Source: Brachionus koreanus
Lineage: Eukaryota > Rotifera > Eurotatoria > Ploima > Brachionidae
Direction: 5' to 3'
NCBI GenBank assembly: GCA_016987375.1
Contig: PJRA01000263.1
Span: 5,821,734 to 5,860,858, forward strand
Length of the DNA stretch: 39,125 nucleotides
Numbering within the stretch: position 1 is the first letter of the stretch; each line of letters starts with the position of its first letter. The position numbers and the translations under genes are program-made. Positions 1 through 10,731 of the stretch are shown piece by piece. The notes beneath the pieces are model-generated. The model ran no database searches and was not told the DNA's origin. It worked only from the letters and a program-made list of their open reading frames with translations.

Positions 1-150
1 ACCAGATACACAAATCATCTGCAAAAAAGGCTGTTTGGACTTTTTTTTGGAATAGCTGTAACTATGTCGCTAAAAAAGATTGAAAAAAGAGTTGGAGACA
101 AACAGCTCCCTTGTGGCACACCAGTTGAAATACCAAATTCTTGCGATTGC
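1..150 (-). mobile_element. Non-LTR reverse transcriptase fragment
   Basis: Read on the minus strand, this edge of the window gives STGVPQGSCLSPTLFSIFFSD, followed after a one-base shift by an A-D-D-L-C box. This is the catalytic core (GVPQGS...ADD) of a non-LTR retrotransposon reverse transcriptase. Only about 45 codons are present, the frame is shifted before the ADD box, and the copy runs off the window. It is a dead fragment; the clade was not assigned. Confidence 0.75.
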
Positions 151-728
151 TTGCGAATTCGTGATCAATTCTTTAATTAGAATTCTAATTTTTTAAAAAA
201 AAACCAGTCAAATATGTAACAGAAGTTTTTTAATTCTAGTTAATTACTAATACTGCAATTTTTTACTAATTTTTAGTTAAACCATCAACCTTCTTTTTAT
301 TTGAATAGCATAAAAATCATAATATACAATTTAACTCTGACTCAAAAGTCAGATTTTAAGTTCTTTAAAGGAACTTATTTGGAGTAAGCTATGTGTCTTT
401 TTATCTGTTTTTGAATTAATTTCTAGTCCTCAAATAAAAGTGTTTTTTATTTTTATAGTTAAAGTTTATTTTTTGTTGGTAATGCATTTGACAGTGAAGT
501 TGGAAGAAATAATTTTCTGAAGCAAAAATTTTCGAAAATTAGCTTTTTAAAAAAAAACTTTTTTTAAGCAGAAAAAATGAAGATCAAGTCTAAAAAAGTT
601 TTTTCACATTTCTGCTTGATTCATGGTTCAAATTTCCTTTATTTTTTCTTTAACTAATTCAAAAAATGAAATTAAAATAAAACTTCAAATTATCAAATTA
701 TTTTTCAGCACCACGAATCTTTAAATTA
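151..728. other. AT-rich intergenic DNA
   Basis: Mostly A/T runs. The only structure noted is a short hairpin near 340-352 (ctgac/gtcag stem). No coding signal was seen. Confidence 0.5.
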
Positions 729-729
729 T

Positions 730-1018
730 TATTTTTCAAATTGATTTTAAAAAATTCAATTGGTCATATACTGTTCATAATACGTGGATTAGATTCTCTT
801 TTATCTCATCAATGGATCCTATTCAAGAGTGGTATTGTGATTGTAAAGCTGGTGCAAGAGTTTTTGGTGCATGTGCACATGTAACAAGTGTGGTATGGTA
901 TCTTGAATATGGAATTTATAATAGAGAAAACCTTTTTAAAAAAAAAGCGAAAGATTTAGTTTTAGAGGATAATGATTCTTCTTTAAATGAAAATGAAATT
1001 ATATCTGATAGTGAATAA
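730..1018 (+). pseudogene. SWIM zinc-finger fragment, probably from a transposase
   Basis: The open frame runs from about 730 and includes an internal ATG at 812. It contains W-Y-C-D-C-K-A-G-A-R followed by G-A-C-A-H-V, which is the CxCx(n)CxH ligand set of a SWIM zinc finger. SWIM domains are common at the C-terminus of invertebrate DDE transposases and in host proteins derived from them. The tail after the finger is acidic (ENEIISDSE) and ends at TAA 1016-1018. No catalytic domain or acceptor-bounded exon was found upstream, so I read it as the remnant of a transposon-derived gene rather than a complete gene. It could instead be the last exon of a gene whose earlier exons were lost. Confidence 0.6.
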
Positions 1019-1570
1019 TATAAAACATTAAAAATAAAAATTTTTAGTTAAAATCTATTAATAAGTAAGAAAAGCTAATATTTTAGACTAAGACTATTAA
1101 AATAAATAATTTTTTGATTCAAATGCAAAAATCTAAAGAACGGAAATAAGGCAGGATTTGCATTTTTATTATGTTTTAGACACTCAAATAAGTTTAAGGA
1201 AACATTTTTTTTCAGGTCAACTGTCCAATGACATGCGGGTTCTGGGGGGTCCTAAACAGCTATATAACCTATTCTTTGGTTTTTCATGATTGTAAGATAA
1301 ATTTTTATTGAAATAACATTATTATTATTTTTTTTTAATTCCTCTATTATCTCTGAACATAATTTAAAAAAAATTATTTAAAAAGCTTTAGAAATGACCA
1401 AGATATTGTCATTTTAAGTAATTAGCCTATTTAGACTTTAAGCTCATATAACTTTTGAAAGAATGGTTCGATTTCAAAATTTTTGACATTTTTGGTTTCA
1501 GCTCGTCGAGATCTTTAAAAAGATATCATAAAATTAAAAATTTGAATTTTTTTCCAAATTGCCAGTATCC
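1019..1570. other. AT-rich intergenic DNA
   Basis: No open frame or recognisable motif. The stretch 1440-1560 may be the non-coding end of the transposon whose transposase relic follows. Confidence 0.4.
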
Positions 1571-1574
1571 TTTG

Positions 1575-1880
1575 CCAAAAGCTGAAGTTGTTTGACGATT
1601 CACTGGTCTTGGATACAGAAAGCGTTCTGTTAATCGTTGGCTAGATATTAAAGAGAAAGACAAAACTTTCATGAGAAAAAAAGGAAGTGGTAGACCTCCT
1701 AAAATAGTGACGAAACTAATGCTGGCAAAACTTAGAGCCTATTTTACTCATAAATCGGGTCGTTCTCAAAGATAGATGGCTAGAAAGTTTAATTGCCACT
1801 ATACCTATATCGGAAAGATTTTAAAAAAGTATTCAAACATCAAAAAGTATAAAGAACACAAGAGCTACAAGAGTAAATAA
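1575..1880 (+). mobile_element. Tc1/mariner-type transposase N-terminal relic
   Basis: The plus strand reads R-S-V-N-R-W-L-D, then K-K-G-S-G-R-P-P-K, an in-frame stop at about 1773, then M-A-R-K-F and I-G-K-I-L-K-K-Y. This is the arrangement of the paired helix-turn-helix DNA-binding half of Tc1/mariner transposases: first HTH, GRPR-like linker, second HTH. The catalytic DDE half is absent and the frame ends at TAA 1878-1880, just before the hairpin element at 1886. Inactive relic; family assignment rests on motif layout only. Confidence 0.6.
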
Positions 1881-1885
1881 GTAGC

Positions 1886-2192
1886 ATTGACAATTTTGGA
1901 ACAAAAAACAAAAACAAAAATTTAAAATTAAAACAACATTTTTTCTAAGGGTCTAAAAACCGTTCTGCAAAATGTATCAGCTGATACAAGGTATGTACCA
2001 CTCAAATTTAGTCAGTGCAAAATCTGTGCAATTTAATTTTAATATTTTTTTAATNNNNTTTAAAGCCTTGTATTGGGTGATCCAAGCCTTGTATCAGCTG
2101 ATACATTTTGCAGAACAATTTTTAGACCCTTAGAAAAAAAGTTATTTTAATTTAAAATTTTTGTTTTTGTTTTTTGTTCCAAAATTCACAAT
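1886..2192. repeat. Inverted-repeat (hairpin) element, MITE-like
   Basis: The left arm (about 1886-1991) and right arm (about 2087-2192) are near-perfect reverse complements; both contain gtatcagctgatac-type sequence and the gttccaaaatt end. The loop of about 95 bp includes four undetermined bases (2055-2058). No coding capacity. It lies directly behind the transposase relic, so it may be a non-autonomous relative or the deleted remains of the same element. Confidence 0.75.
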
Positions 2193-2917
2193 TTTTAAAT
2201 AAGTCAAGTTCAAGAAAAGGAAAAGGTTTGAAAAAGACTAAACAATTTATGTGATTTTGTCGTTTTTTACTAAAAAATATTTTTCTGATTTTTTTTTATT
2301 CAATTTATGTGAATTTTCTCTTTTTTTATAAAGTTAAATGAAGCTTATGTGTAATTCTCTATATGCTTTTTTCTACCTCTTACATAGTTAAAAGAGTTAA
2401 TCAAGCATTCTTTGTTTAACATCTTCGGTTATTCATATCAGACAATTTTTTTTCACCAACTTTGATAATGATTTCAGATATTTAATAATACCTTTTAAAA
2501 ATTTTTCAAAGATAATTATCCATTTATCCAATTTGCTATTAATGATTTTATTTTCTGATTTTAATTGTTTAAAATTGCTTGATTCCAAAATAATGAACCA
2601 TATGAATATAATAGAAATAGATTGTTTGTCAAGTAGAATCTAAAAGCATATTTTAGGGAAATTTTTTTCGCTGAATTTTTTTAAAATGATTTGGCTATTC
2701 TCGTTCAAACGAGAAATTAATAAAGAATATTGAATTTTTTCTATTTATTTTATGTTTTAGAGAAAATGATAACAAATTTAAGTAAATAAAAATATTAAAT
2801 TTATTTTTAGTGTTTACAGAAATAGTTTATCTGAAAAACTTCAGATACATTAAATTAAATAAAACATGTAAATTCTTCTAAAATCTTTAACTGGTCTGGT
2901 TAAAAACACTAGAAATT
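2193..2917. other. Intergenic DNA, 3' flank of the FAM8A1-like gene
   Basis: AT-rich without coding signal. On the minus strand an AATAAA motif lies at 2800-2805, about 115 bases past the stop of the gene to the right; it is a candidate polyadenylation signal, though such motifs are common by chance here. Confidence 0.35.
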
Positions 2918-3890
2918 TTATATCTTTTCCACAACCAAGGATTGAGCTGACTTATCATATGAAGTTTGTCCATGTTCAGAAAATGCAGGCAAAATAAAAA
3001 ATATTATTGTTGGAAATAAAACAAAAATCGAAAAATTCTTTAAGCACGATCTTATCAATGTTCTTTTAAAATAAAAAAAAATATTATCTAAATAATAAAA
3101 CATTAATTAAATACTACGATTTTAAAGACAACGGAGTTCCTGGAGAAATTTGCACTTGATTATTATTTAAGTCAGTCACAATATTGCATGATATAACTTT
3201 TAAATTCATCATATACTTTCCAAGAGTATATCCTTTGGAATACAAACAAAATGCCTTTTGTAATTTCATTTAAATAAAATTTTCTGTTTATATTGATAAA
3301 TTTTGAAGAATTACTTCAAAGCCAATTGAGATCGAAACGTAAATGATCTCAAGAAGAAAAAGATCGACGGGAAATCGAATGTTGTCCGAGTAATCTTCGC
3401 TCAATATATCTTCGATAAAATCAAAATAGCTGTACGACTCAAGGTCACTTAAATATTAAACAAATTTATCTATTTAGAAAAAGAATTTGACAAAATTGTA
3501 CATCAAGTTTGTATAGTTAACTATCAAAATGGCCAAAACTATCTTTGAAATTTGTATGTAAAGAACATCAATTATTTCTGCTATTAATCGTTTGGTCAAA
3601 GTGGGGATTTTATATGGAACCAAATGATTGGGTCTATCAGCCAATATTCTGAAATTTATACTAATTCTGGGCTGGGACCCATTATTATGTGTCAATTGAG
3701 TTGGACTATGGTGAAATGGAGCAGTCTTTTTTTGCTCATTAAGCAACGAATTCAGCAAATAAGTACTAGTCCATAGGTAGTAGCTTTGATACCATTGTGA
3801 TATTAGATCAGCGTTTAGTTTTGTCTTAGCTGACTGTGCTTGGCTTAATGTGTTTTCTTCTGAGCCTGGGTCAGTATTAGTAGACGTCAT
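2918..3890 (-). CDS. FAM8A1: FAM8A1-like RDD-domain membrane protein, 4 exons
   Basis: Four exons join in frame on the minus strand: 3890-3502, 3447-3315, 3254-3118 and 3062-2918, giving 267 aa. The introns are 54, 60 and 55 bp, all GT-AG. The RDD domain starts near residue 93 with K-R-L-I-A-E-I-I-D (the R..AE.ID hallmark), followed by hydrophobic segments, a Y-T-L-G-K-Y motif matching the conserved TPGK region, then L-K-N-F-S-I and T-S-Y-D near the end, matching the known C-terminal RDD segment of FAM8A1. In vertebrates FAM8A1 is an ER membrane cofactor of the HRD1 ubiquitin-ligase complex in ER-associated degradation; that role is inferred here. The N-terminus (about 90 aa, Ser/Thr/Gln-rich) is shorter than in vertebrates. 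The start at 3890 is the first ATG of the open frame. Confidence 0.85.
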
Positions 3891-5879
3891 TTTCTGATGT
3901 ACTCAAGATTTTTTTTTAATATTAAAAATAAAAAATGAATAATTTAGATAATTTATTTTTAAGCATAATTTTAAATTTTTTATTATCGAGTGCATAGAAG
4001 AGAAATAATCATATAAAATATAATATATTCTTTTTTTTTGTTTCCTCGAGCACAGATGTGTTGTGCAAATAAATTTTAAATTTTCAATACATTTGTAGAT
4101 TTTATTGATATTTTAAATATTTTTAAAAGCACTTTTTACTAGCTCCTAAAAACTGAAATAATTAAAAGGCTGTTTGATGTTCCTAAACCAAATCAACAAA
4201 GTTTATTTAAAATTGCCTAAGGTATTTTTTTCAAAATTCCATTAATTTGCTAAATTACACTTCTCGCACTTGCTATAATATTATTAACTTTGGGCGCATG
4301 CTCTAATAACGTTTAGGTCCGCATCAAACACTGAAAGCCTTGATTTAATGCGTCATCAATACTCGATTTTAAATTAAAAAATTAAAAATAATTTTTTTTG
4401 AATTATGCATTTGCTGCAGCACCAGAGATAACGAAATAAAAAAATTAAAAATTTTACTTTAAAATCACTTTTAGTGTATGAGGGGTCTGTCCGCATCAGG
4501 AATATGATGTAATATGATCTTTAATTCAGTGATTTTTTGATTGAATGTTGCTTTTAATGCAACAGTTCTTGACCAACTTTTTCGATTAAATACAATTTAA
4601 GTCTATATGTTGAAAAATCTAAATAATTTTATGTAAATAAAAAAGAAAATTTTTTATTTAATTGTAAAATAGACTTTTAATTTTCAATTAAATTTCCTTC
4701 TTACTTTATTTGAACATCATATTTAAATTTTTTCATGCGACTTAAGCTTTATTAAAATAAAAATAAATATATAAATGTTATAAAGCGAACTTTTATAGAA
4801 CTCATTTGATGAAACACAATTTATCCAATATCATGAATTCTTTTCGGATCTAAAGATTTCTCTTATTCCTGCCTATTGTTTATCCTTTTACATTATATTT
4901 GTTTAAAAAATGAGAGAAAAATTTTTTTATCACTTTAAAGTTAACAAAAAATGTAATATCACAACTTAAAAAATAGAAGTAAATTTAGAAATAGAATCTT
5001 ACTATTTAAAAATCAAATATGAAAAGAATAATTCTCCCACGTTTATTAAAAATGAAAGGAATAGTCTTATTTATTTAAATTTAAATTTTGTTTTTTTAAA
5101 TTTAAATTTTATTTAAATTTAAAAAAACCTGTAAAAAACTTCTTAACATCAAATTTTTATATATTTTAGGTAATCATTTAATTTATTATTTTAAAATTAT
5201 TAAAATTATAAGTGAATAAAATTTTAAGTTAATATCTAATTTTGATCAGAAGATATTTTAAAGAAAACATAAATTTTTTGAAAATAGACTTTTTTATAAA
5301 ACCTTAAAATTTTGACGTTTTTTAATCATAACTTCAAGAAAAATTATCCGATTAAAATAAATTATAGCTTATTTTAATCAGGATAAAATTCTGTACAACA
5401 TGATATATCATACTAGTATTCCAATTTACTTAACCTACGAGGACAACTTAGGGTCAGGATATGCGTCCCAACTGGGCGTATGACATGGAAAAAAATGAAA
5501 AACTAAAAAAACTATTATTATTTTCGAAAAAACGACAAAATACTGTATTAGACTACAAAAAAATAAAACCTAAACGTTGAAAGCTTATTAATTTAAAAAC
5601 ATGCCTTTGAAGTTAATCAAAAAATATTTAAATACCTTCTAGAGATGATTTTTTAAAAATGATAGTTTAAATTTGACCATAATTAATTTGCTATAAAGAC
5701 TATAATTATAAGATTACCTAATTGGGTCAAACAAACATAGTCACACAGGTCCAAGTATCTTAGTGTGACAACACTTATAAAGCATCCTAAGAAAAATCTT
5801 TCAATGAAAAAAAATAATTTAATTTTTCAAACTCTTTTAAAATTATTAATTCAATAAAATTTTTCCTAAAATTGCAAAT
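3891..5879. other. Long AT-rich intergenic stretch
   Basis: About 2 kb without a convincing gene. Short hairpins occur near 4044-4062 (gcacagatgtgttgtgc) and 5467-5484 (cgtcccaactgggcg). The part just right of 3890 would hold the promoter of the FAM8A1-like gene, but no TATA box or other element stands out against the base composition. Confidence 0.4.
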
Positions 5880-6460
5880 TATAAAAAAAGATAAAAGTCT
5901 TTTCTTTATGTCTCTTTGTGCTCCCATTGCTGTACTAATGGTGCTTCCTAAGTATGTAAATTCGTTTACACACTCGACTTGTGAATCATCAATGGTGATC
6001 GGGGTATCCAATTTAGTGTTTATGCACATAACTTTTGTTTTGGCGATTTCGGGCTTTTCTATTTTTTAGAGTCTTTATAGCAGTTTCTATTTCTTTTTGG
6101 CTTGGAACTTCAGTGTCAATATCCAGATCAGTACTAGCTGGTTCTGGTTGTAAATGCTCTTTGGGTTCTGGTCTATTTAGAACCTCTTTAAAGTGCTCAA
6201 CCCATCTCTGTCTTTGCTCTCTTTCAGTTGTTAAGACACGATCTTTTTTGTCTTTCACTAAATTTGTTCTTCTCTGTAAGGTATCACATATTGCATTAGT
6301 GATCTTGTGAAGCATATGTAGGTCTCTCTTTGAGCTGTCTATTTATGCTTCGCTGGCACACTGGTTTATATAATTTCGTTTGTCCCGCCTTGCTCCTTTT
6401 TTCACAAGCCTATTTTTTATGCTATATGATGCTTCTAATTTCTCCCGAATTCGGTCAGAT
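5880..6460 (-). mobile_element. Internally deleted non-LTR retrotransposon (endonuclease-RT type)
   Basis: On the minus strand, from 6460 downward, there is an R-D-K-R-N-Y motif, then H-F-K-E-V-L-N-R-P-E-P and V-P-S-Q-K-E-I-E-T-A-I-K-T-L-K-N-R-K-A: the RT fingers region leading to the expected A-P-G-I-D-G. Instead the sequence jumps at about 6050, in another frame, to A-K-T-K-V-M-C-I-N-T-K-L and Y-L-G-S-T-I-S, which lie after the catalytic ADD box. The whole palm with the active site is therefore missing. The same family occurs at 9385-10260 and 25398-27560, where the missing part is present. The copy ends near 5880 and is dead. Confidence 0.85.
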
Positions 6461-7132
6461 TTTAGATATATTTAGATATAGTTTGAATCTATTAAGCCAA
6501 AATAAAGATTAAATTTTTCAAAACTTAAAATTATGTATATTCCTAAAAGATAATAGAGATTAGTGAAAAATCATGAGCGTAATGCTTCATGTACGTTCCT
6601 GAACGGTCAGGAAAATGAAAAAATCTATTTTAATTTTGGATTTTTTTCTTATTTTTTTGTTTAAAAATAATGTAATCAAATAAACTATGCTAAATAAGAT
6701 AGTGAATTATTATTTTTAAAGGCTAAATGAGAACCGAACTCCTTTTTTTTTATTGAAAATAAAATTGTCAATATGACTTAAACTTTAAATAAATAATACA
6801 CAAATAACTATTATATTTTCTTTGCTTTACTTTTTCACAGAATTTTCTTTTCCTTTCTTAGGTTTTCTTCAATAAGATTCAAATCGGAGGATATACAAAA
6901 AATATCTGGTAAATGTTATCTTTTTTTTTATCTGACAAAAAACAATATTTCGTATTCAAAAATGGTTGTCAAATTAAAATGAAAATGAAAATTTAAAAAT
7001 TTTATCTTCAAAAATCGAAAAAATGAATTTATTTTAAAAAAAATTATTTTCTATCAACAAAACAATCAAAATTTTTGATGAGGCCTCAGTAGTTAAGTTT
7101 TCATAAAAAAGAATTAAGCTTGGATTTGTAAA
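6461..7132. other. AT-rich intergenic DNA
   Basis: No open frame of note and no recognised repeat. Confidence 0.4.
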
Positions 7133-7391
7133 AGAATTGATTTCGTTTAAGCTAAAATTTATTTTACTTGAATTAATTTTTGATATTTTTTAAAACAGAT
7201 GATAGATGCAACAGACGTCAACAGGTTGCAATAAATGTGAAAATATCGGGGAAAAAATGTAGAGTAATCAGATCTTGCATTTATTACAACCTGTTGAGGT
7301 CTGTTGCATCCATTATTTTCTCTTAGTTTTTTAAAAAATTTCAAAAATTAATTCAAGTAAAATAAATTTTAGCTTAAACGAAATCAATTCT
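7133..7391. repeat. Near-perfect palindromic element (MITE-like), 259 bp
   Basis: The sequence begins agaattgatttcgtttaagc and ends with its exact reverse complement. The first about 58 bp of each arm are almost identical, and similarity continues through a second block (ggatgcaacagac / gtctgttgcat) towards a loop of about 50 bp around 7235-7285. No protein is encoded. This is the structure of a MITE or foldback element; no clear target-site duplication could be fixed at the borders. Confidence 0.8.
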
Positions 7392-8513
7392 AAGATTGTA
7401 TATTCTTAATCATTTGTTTGTATATAACAAACTGAATTTTTTACTTAATTGTAAAATGGATATTTAACTGTCCATTATTCTAATCTCAATTTGTGCATGG
7501 GACTCAAACTTTAATTAAATAAAAAAATAATAAATATTTTTGAATATTTCTATAATAATAAAACTTTAAGTCATATTATATGCTTAAATAAGCAGAATTG
7601 AATGCTCTTCAAAATAATGTTTCTAATTCTTTGATTATTTAATTCTAAAAAATAATGAAAATAATTTTTCAAATGAAAAATTTTAGTAAAAAATTATATA
7701 AAGTTTTTTTTAAAAATATAGTTTGGGTTATGCCCCTCTTTCTGTTCATCACTTTTTTCGCTCAATGGCTCATTTTCTTAGACGACCGCATTTTACCAAC
7801 CAAGATCAAATTGAAAAAGGGTTCATGAGTTTTTTGGTTTAAAAAGCAGTGAATGGTTAAATAGAGGAATCAATCTCGTTCTGAAAAAAATGGTTAATAG
7901 TTAATAGTGTCAACATAATGGTTTATATTCTGAATATTAGCTATCTATCGCTATTTTTTTTTACTGATAAACTTAAAAAGTTAAAAAAAAAATTCAAAAT
8001 TTTTTGGGCTCACCCTAATATATATCAAAATTGAAAAAAAAATTGCAAGAGAAAATTTTTATTTTATCTAGCATTTAGTGCATGAAGCTCTTCGCAAGGG
8101 TATACGGTATTTCATGTTTTGAAGATAAATTTTATGAGTAATTTACAACTTAAGCTAAATGAGAAATAAATTTTTCTTTAAATTTTTTAAGTGTTTATTT
8201 ATAAATTTTTCATTGAAAGTGAAAAAAACTTAAATTTACTTTTGAATTTTAGACACTAAAATTTTAGACGCTTAGACACTTTGCATTAATATACTCATAG
8301 CTAATACAAAGCATAACTTAATTTTGATTCTTTAACATTATGCTTTGGAAATTTTAATAAACATATTGCTAAAAGAGTGCTTTATATATTTTTTTAAATC
8401 TGAAATGCTTATAAGATGCTAAGTTTGCGTTGCTTCAAATTAAATCAATTATTTAATATTTAATTCGATTATTTTCAAATTTAGATTTAAATTAATAACA
8501 AGTAAACCGTAAA
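7392..8513. other. Intergenic DNA upstream of ATP synthase e
   Basis: AT-rich, no open frame. The last 100-200 bases must contain the promoter of the following gene, but no element is distinctive. A few less AT-rich words at 7735-7830 match nothing I recognise. Confidence 0.4.
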
Positions 8514-8928
8514 ATGAGTGACGTTCTAGCAGCACCAAAAAATATCTCTCCACTTATCAGAGTATTTTTTGAATTTTAGAAATTTAACAATAACTTTAAT
8601 AAAATTTTAAACTTAGGCTGGCCGTTGGGCTTTTCTTTTAGCCGGAGTTTATTATGGTCACAGCAAATTGCGTAATTATTCCTATTAGATTTTAAAATAT
8701 GATAATTTTAAATTTTCTTTTTAGAATCTCTAAAAATCAAAGACGAGCCTTTGAGAAAAGCTGCTATTGAAAAAGCGACAAGGGAACATCATCAGCAATT
8801 GTTAGACAAAGAAGTTTCAAACAAACGTAAAATTTAGCATTGATTTTTTCTTAGCTATAACCATTTATTTTTTTACAGAGGGTATGATCGACTTGGCAAA
8901 AGCTGCTGGTGTACAAGTTAAAAATTAA
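8514..8928 (+). CDS. ATP5ME: Mitochondrial ATP synthase subunit e, 4 exons
   Basis: Exons 8514-8561, 8617-8671, 8725-8826 and 8879-8928 join in frame to an 84-aa protein. The introns are 55, 53 and 52 bp, all GT-AG. It starts M-S-D-V-L-A-A-P-K-N-I-S-P-L-I-R, matching the VSPLIK start of animal subunit e, then G-R-W-A-F-L-L-A-G-V-Y-Y-G. The G26-x-x-x-G30 pair in the single membrane helix is the family motif that supports ATP synthase dimerisation in the inner membrane and cristae shape. A charged coiled-coil-like tail (residues 37-68) follows. Family members are about 70 aa, so the length fits with a slightly longer tail. The start is fixed by the first ATG and the conserved N-terminus. Function is by family knowledge; exon joins are from the sequence. 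Confidence 0.88.
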
Positions 8929-9025
8929 ATCAAATTAAAAAAAAAAAGATTCAAGAAAATTAGATTAAAAATTTAAATTTAAAGACCATATTTATTATAT
9001 GAAAATTTGATTTTATCATCGAAAA

Positions 9026-9031
9026 AATAAA
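9026..9031 (+). promoter_or_regulatory. Candidate polyadenylation signal AATAAA
   Basis: AATAAA lies about 100 bases past the ATP synthase e stop codon. It is the expected place, but the motif is frequent by chance in DNA this AT-rich. Confidence 0.35.
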
Positions 9032-9384
9032 TAATTTCAAATGAATTATTAAAATTTTTAAATTAATCTTTTTCAAAAAAATCAATTTGTATTTTTTAAT
9101 TCATTTTTGTTTTACACTCAAAACCAGAAGGGGTTTTTTCGACTTTTTCTTTTTACTCTTAATTACACGAAAATAAGCATTTTTTGTAAAAAAAATACTT
9201 TATTTTAATGCCTTTTTCCTTTTAGATTTTTGATTGAAAAAAAAAATTCAAAAATGATTAAATTTATTTATTTAAACGCCGAAAAAACTCCGGGTTTTAA
9301 ATGTTAATAAAACCCGGTCGTTTTCGATTATTTGAGAAAACCGTTTACATAAAATATGTAAAAAAGAATTTTTTTTCCTTATAC

Positions 9385-10260
9385 ACTCCTTGTGTCATTA
9401 CGTTTGATTTCCACTCAAGTCGATATTTTGCCTTTACTCTTGCTTCACATCATGTCATTCCCATTTCAGTGAGCTCTTTCATGATTGTTGCCCTCCAAGT
9501 CATTGCTGGTTTTCCTATTTTTTGTCTCCCCTGCGGTGTCTATTGCAGGGCTCTTTTTTTATTCGATTTTATTCCATCCTAAGTATATGTCCTAGCCATC
9601 GTTATCTTTAGTTCTTTATGCACAGGCTCATTCTTTCCGAATTTGTTCTTTTGAATAGATCGTCATTTGTTATTGTATCAGGTCAGTGTTTTTTTTGAAT
9701 CCTTCTTAAGCTACAAGCATGGAATGTATTAATACTTTTTCTTAAGCTTCAGAAATCCCCAGCATTCACTGTCATAAATTAGTGTTGCTTTCACTATACT
9801 TTTGTACATCTTTAGCTTTGTTTTATTGCTGTTGCTAGTAGATTTCCATACTGTTTTGAATCTTGCAAAGGCACTTTTTGCTTTCGACAGTTCTTCTTTC
9901 AAATTCGGTGCCATCGATGTTTATCGAGTTGCTAAGTTCCGTGTTCATGCACATTACTTTTGTTTTGGTCTCGTTTTTTTTCAAGTCCAGTAGGTTTAGC
10001 ATTATTCACAAGATCTTGCTTTTTGAGTTGTAAATTAGCTAGTGTATTTGTTATCATACAAGATTATCTGCAAAGTCCAAGTCTTGTAGTAAGATTTCCC
10101 TAAATACCTCTAGAAATAGCAGTTGATTCTTCATGACATAGTCTATTAAGACCAGGAACAGATTTGGAGAGAGAAAGCATCTTTGTTTTACCCATGTATG
10201 TTTTACCACTTTGAAGCTTTCAGATTGACCCTTTTCCAGAATTATACTATACTCGAAAAA
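9385..10260 (-). mobile_element. 5'-truncated non-LTR retrotransposon, decayed RT and C-terminus
   Basis: From 10260 downward the minus strand reads I-I-L-E-K-G-Q-S-E-S-F-K-V, C-F-L-S-P-N-L-F-L-V-L-I-D-Y-V-M-K, then L-D-F-A-D-N where the active-site ADD box should be (second Asp changed to Asn). It continues with the S-K-A-K-S-A-F-A-R-F region and, near 9590-9600, R-W-L-G-H-I-L-R-M-E. The C-terminal tail (K-P-A-M-T-W-R-A-T-I-M-K-E-L) ends near 9385. Several frameshifts and stops show the copy is dead. Same family as the copies at 5880 and 25398-27560. Confidence 0.85.
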
Positions 10261-10387
10261 AGGGTAAATTAAGAGAATTAGATTGACTTATTTAACTTAA
10301 AAGAATTTTTTAAGCAAATAGTTGTCATAAATAGTTGTTAAAAATATAAATTAGTACAGAAACTAGTTTAATTTTTTTATAAGAACC

Positions 10388-10608
10388 TTAACACTAGAAA
10401 GAACGGCTGATTTCTCATAAAAATTTTAAGTAAAGTTATTAAGATAAATTAAATATTTTCTTTGAGAATCTATTTATTTTCTAAAAAATTAAAATCAAAA
10501 TTTAAGCTAATAAAAGCCATTTTTTTAAACTTTATTTGTATGTTATAAAATTTAAGTTTCAATTTTTCAAAAAGAGGTCTAAAAAACCTTCGGTCGTTCT
10601 AGTGTTAA
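10388..10608. mobile_element. piggyBac-type MITE with TTAA target duplication
   Basis: A non-coding unit (10392-10604, 213 bp) is bounded on both sides by TTAA (10388-10391 and 10605-10608). Its ends are inverted repeats: cactagaaagaacggc at the left and, reversed, cactagaacgaccgaagg at the right. TTAA target sites with short terminal repeats starting C-A-C/C-C-C are the hallmark of piggyBac transposons. No transposase is present, so movement would depend on one supplied elsewhere. Confidence 0.8.
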
Positions 10609-10731
10609 GTTCTATTATTTTTAACAATTATTCTATAGCACTAGTGGTAGATGTTAATAGATACTGCGATCAGTGGTTTCTTTGACAAAGACAACACTAA
10701 GTCACCATCTGATTTGATCAGCTTCTTCTTA

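Noticed and set aside
6035..6310. 91-codon plus-strand frame
   Set aside because: Antisense of the retroelement fingers region at 5880-6460.
9301..9993. Plus-strand frames of 93 and 63 codons
   Set aside because: They are antisense to the retroelement C-terminus at 9385-10260.
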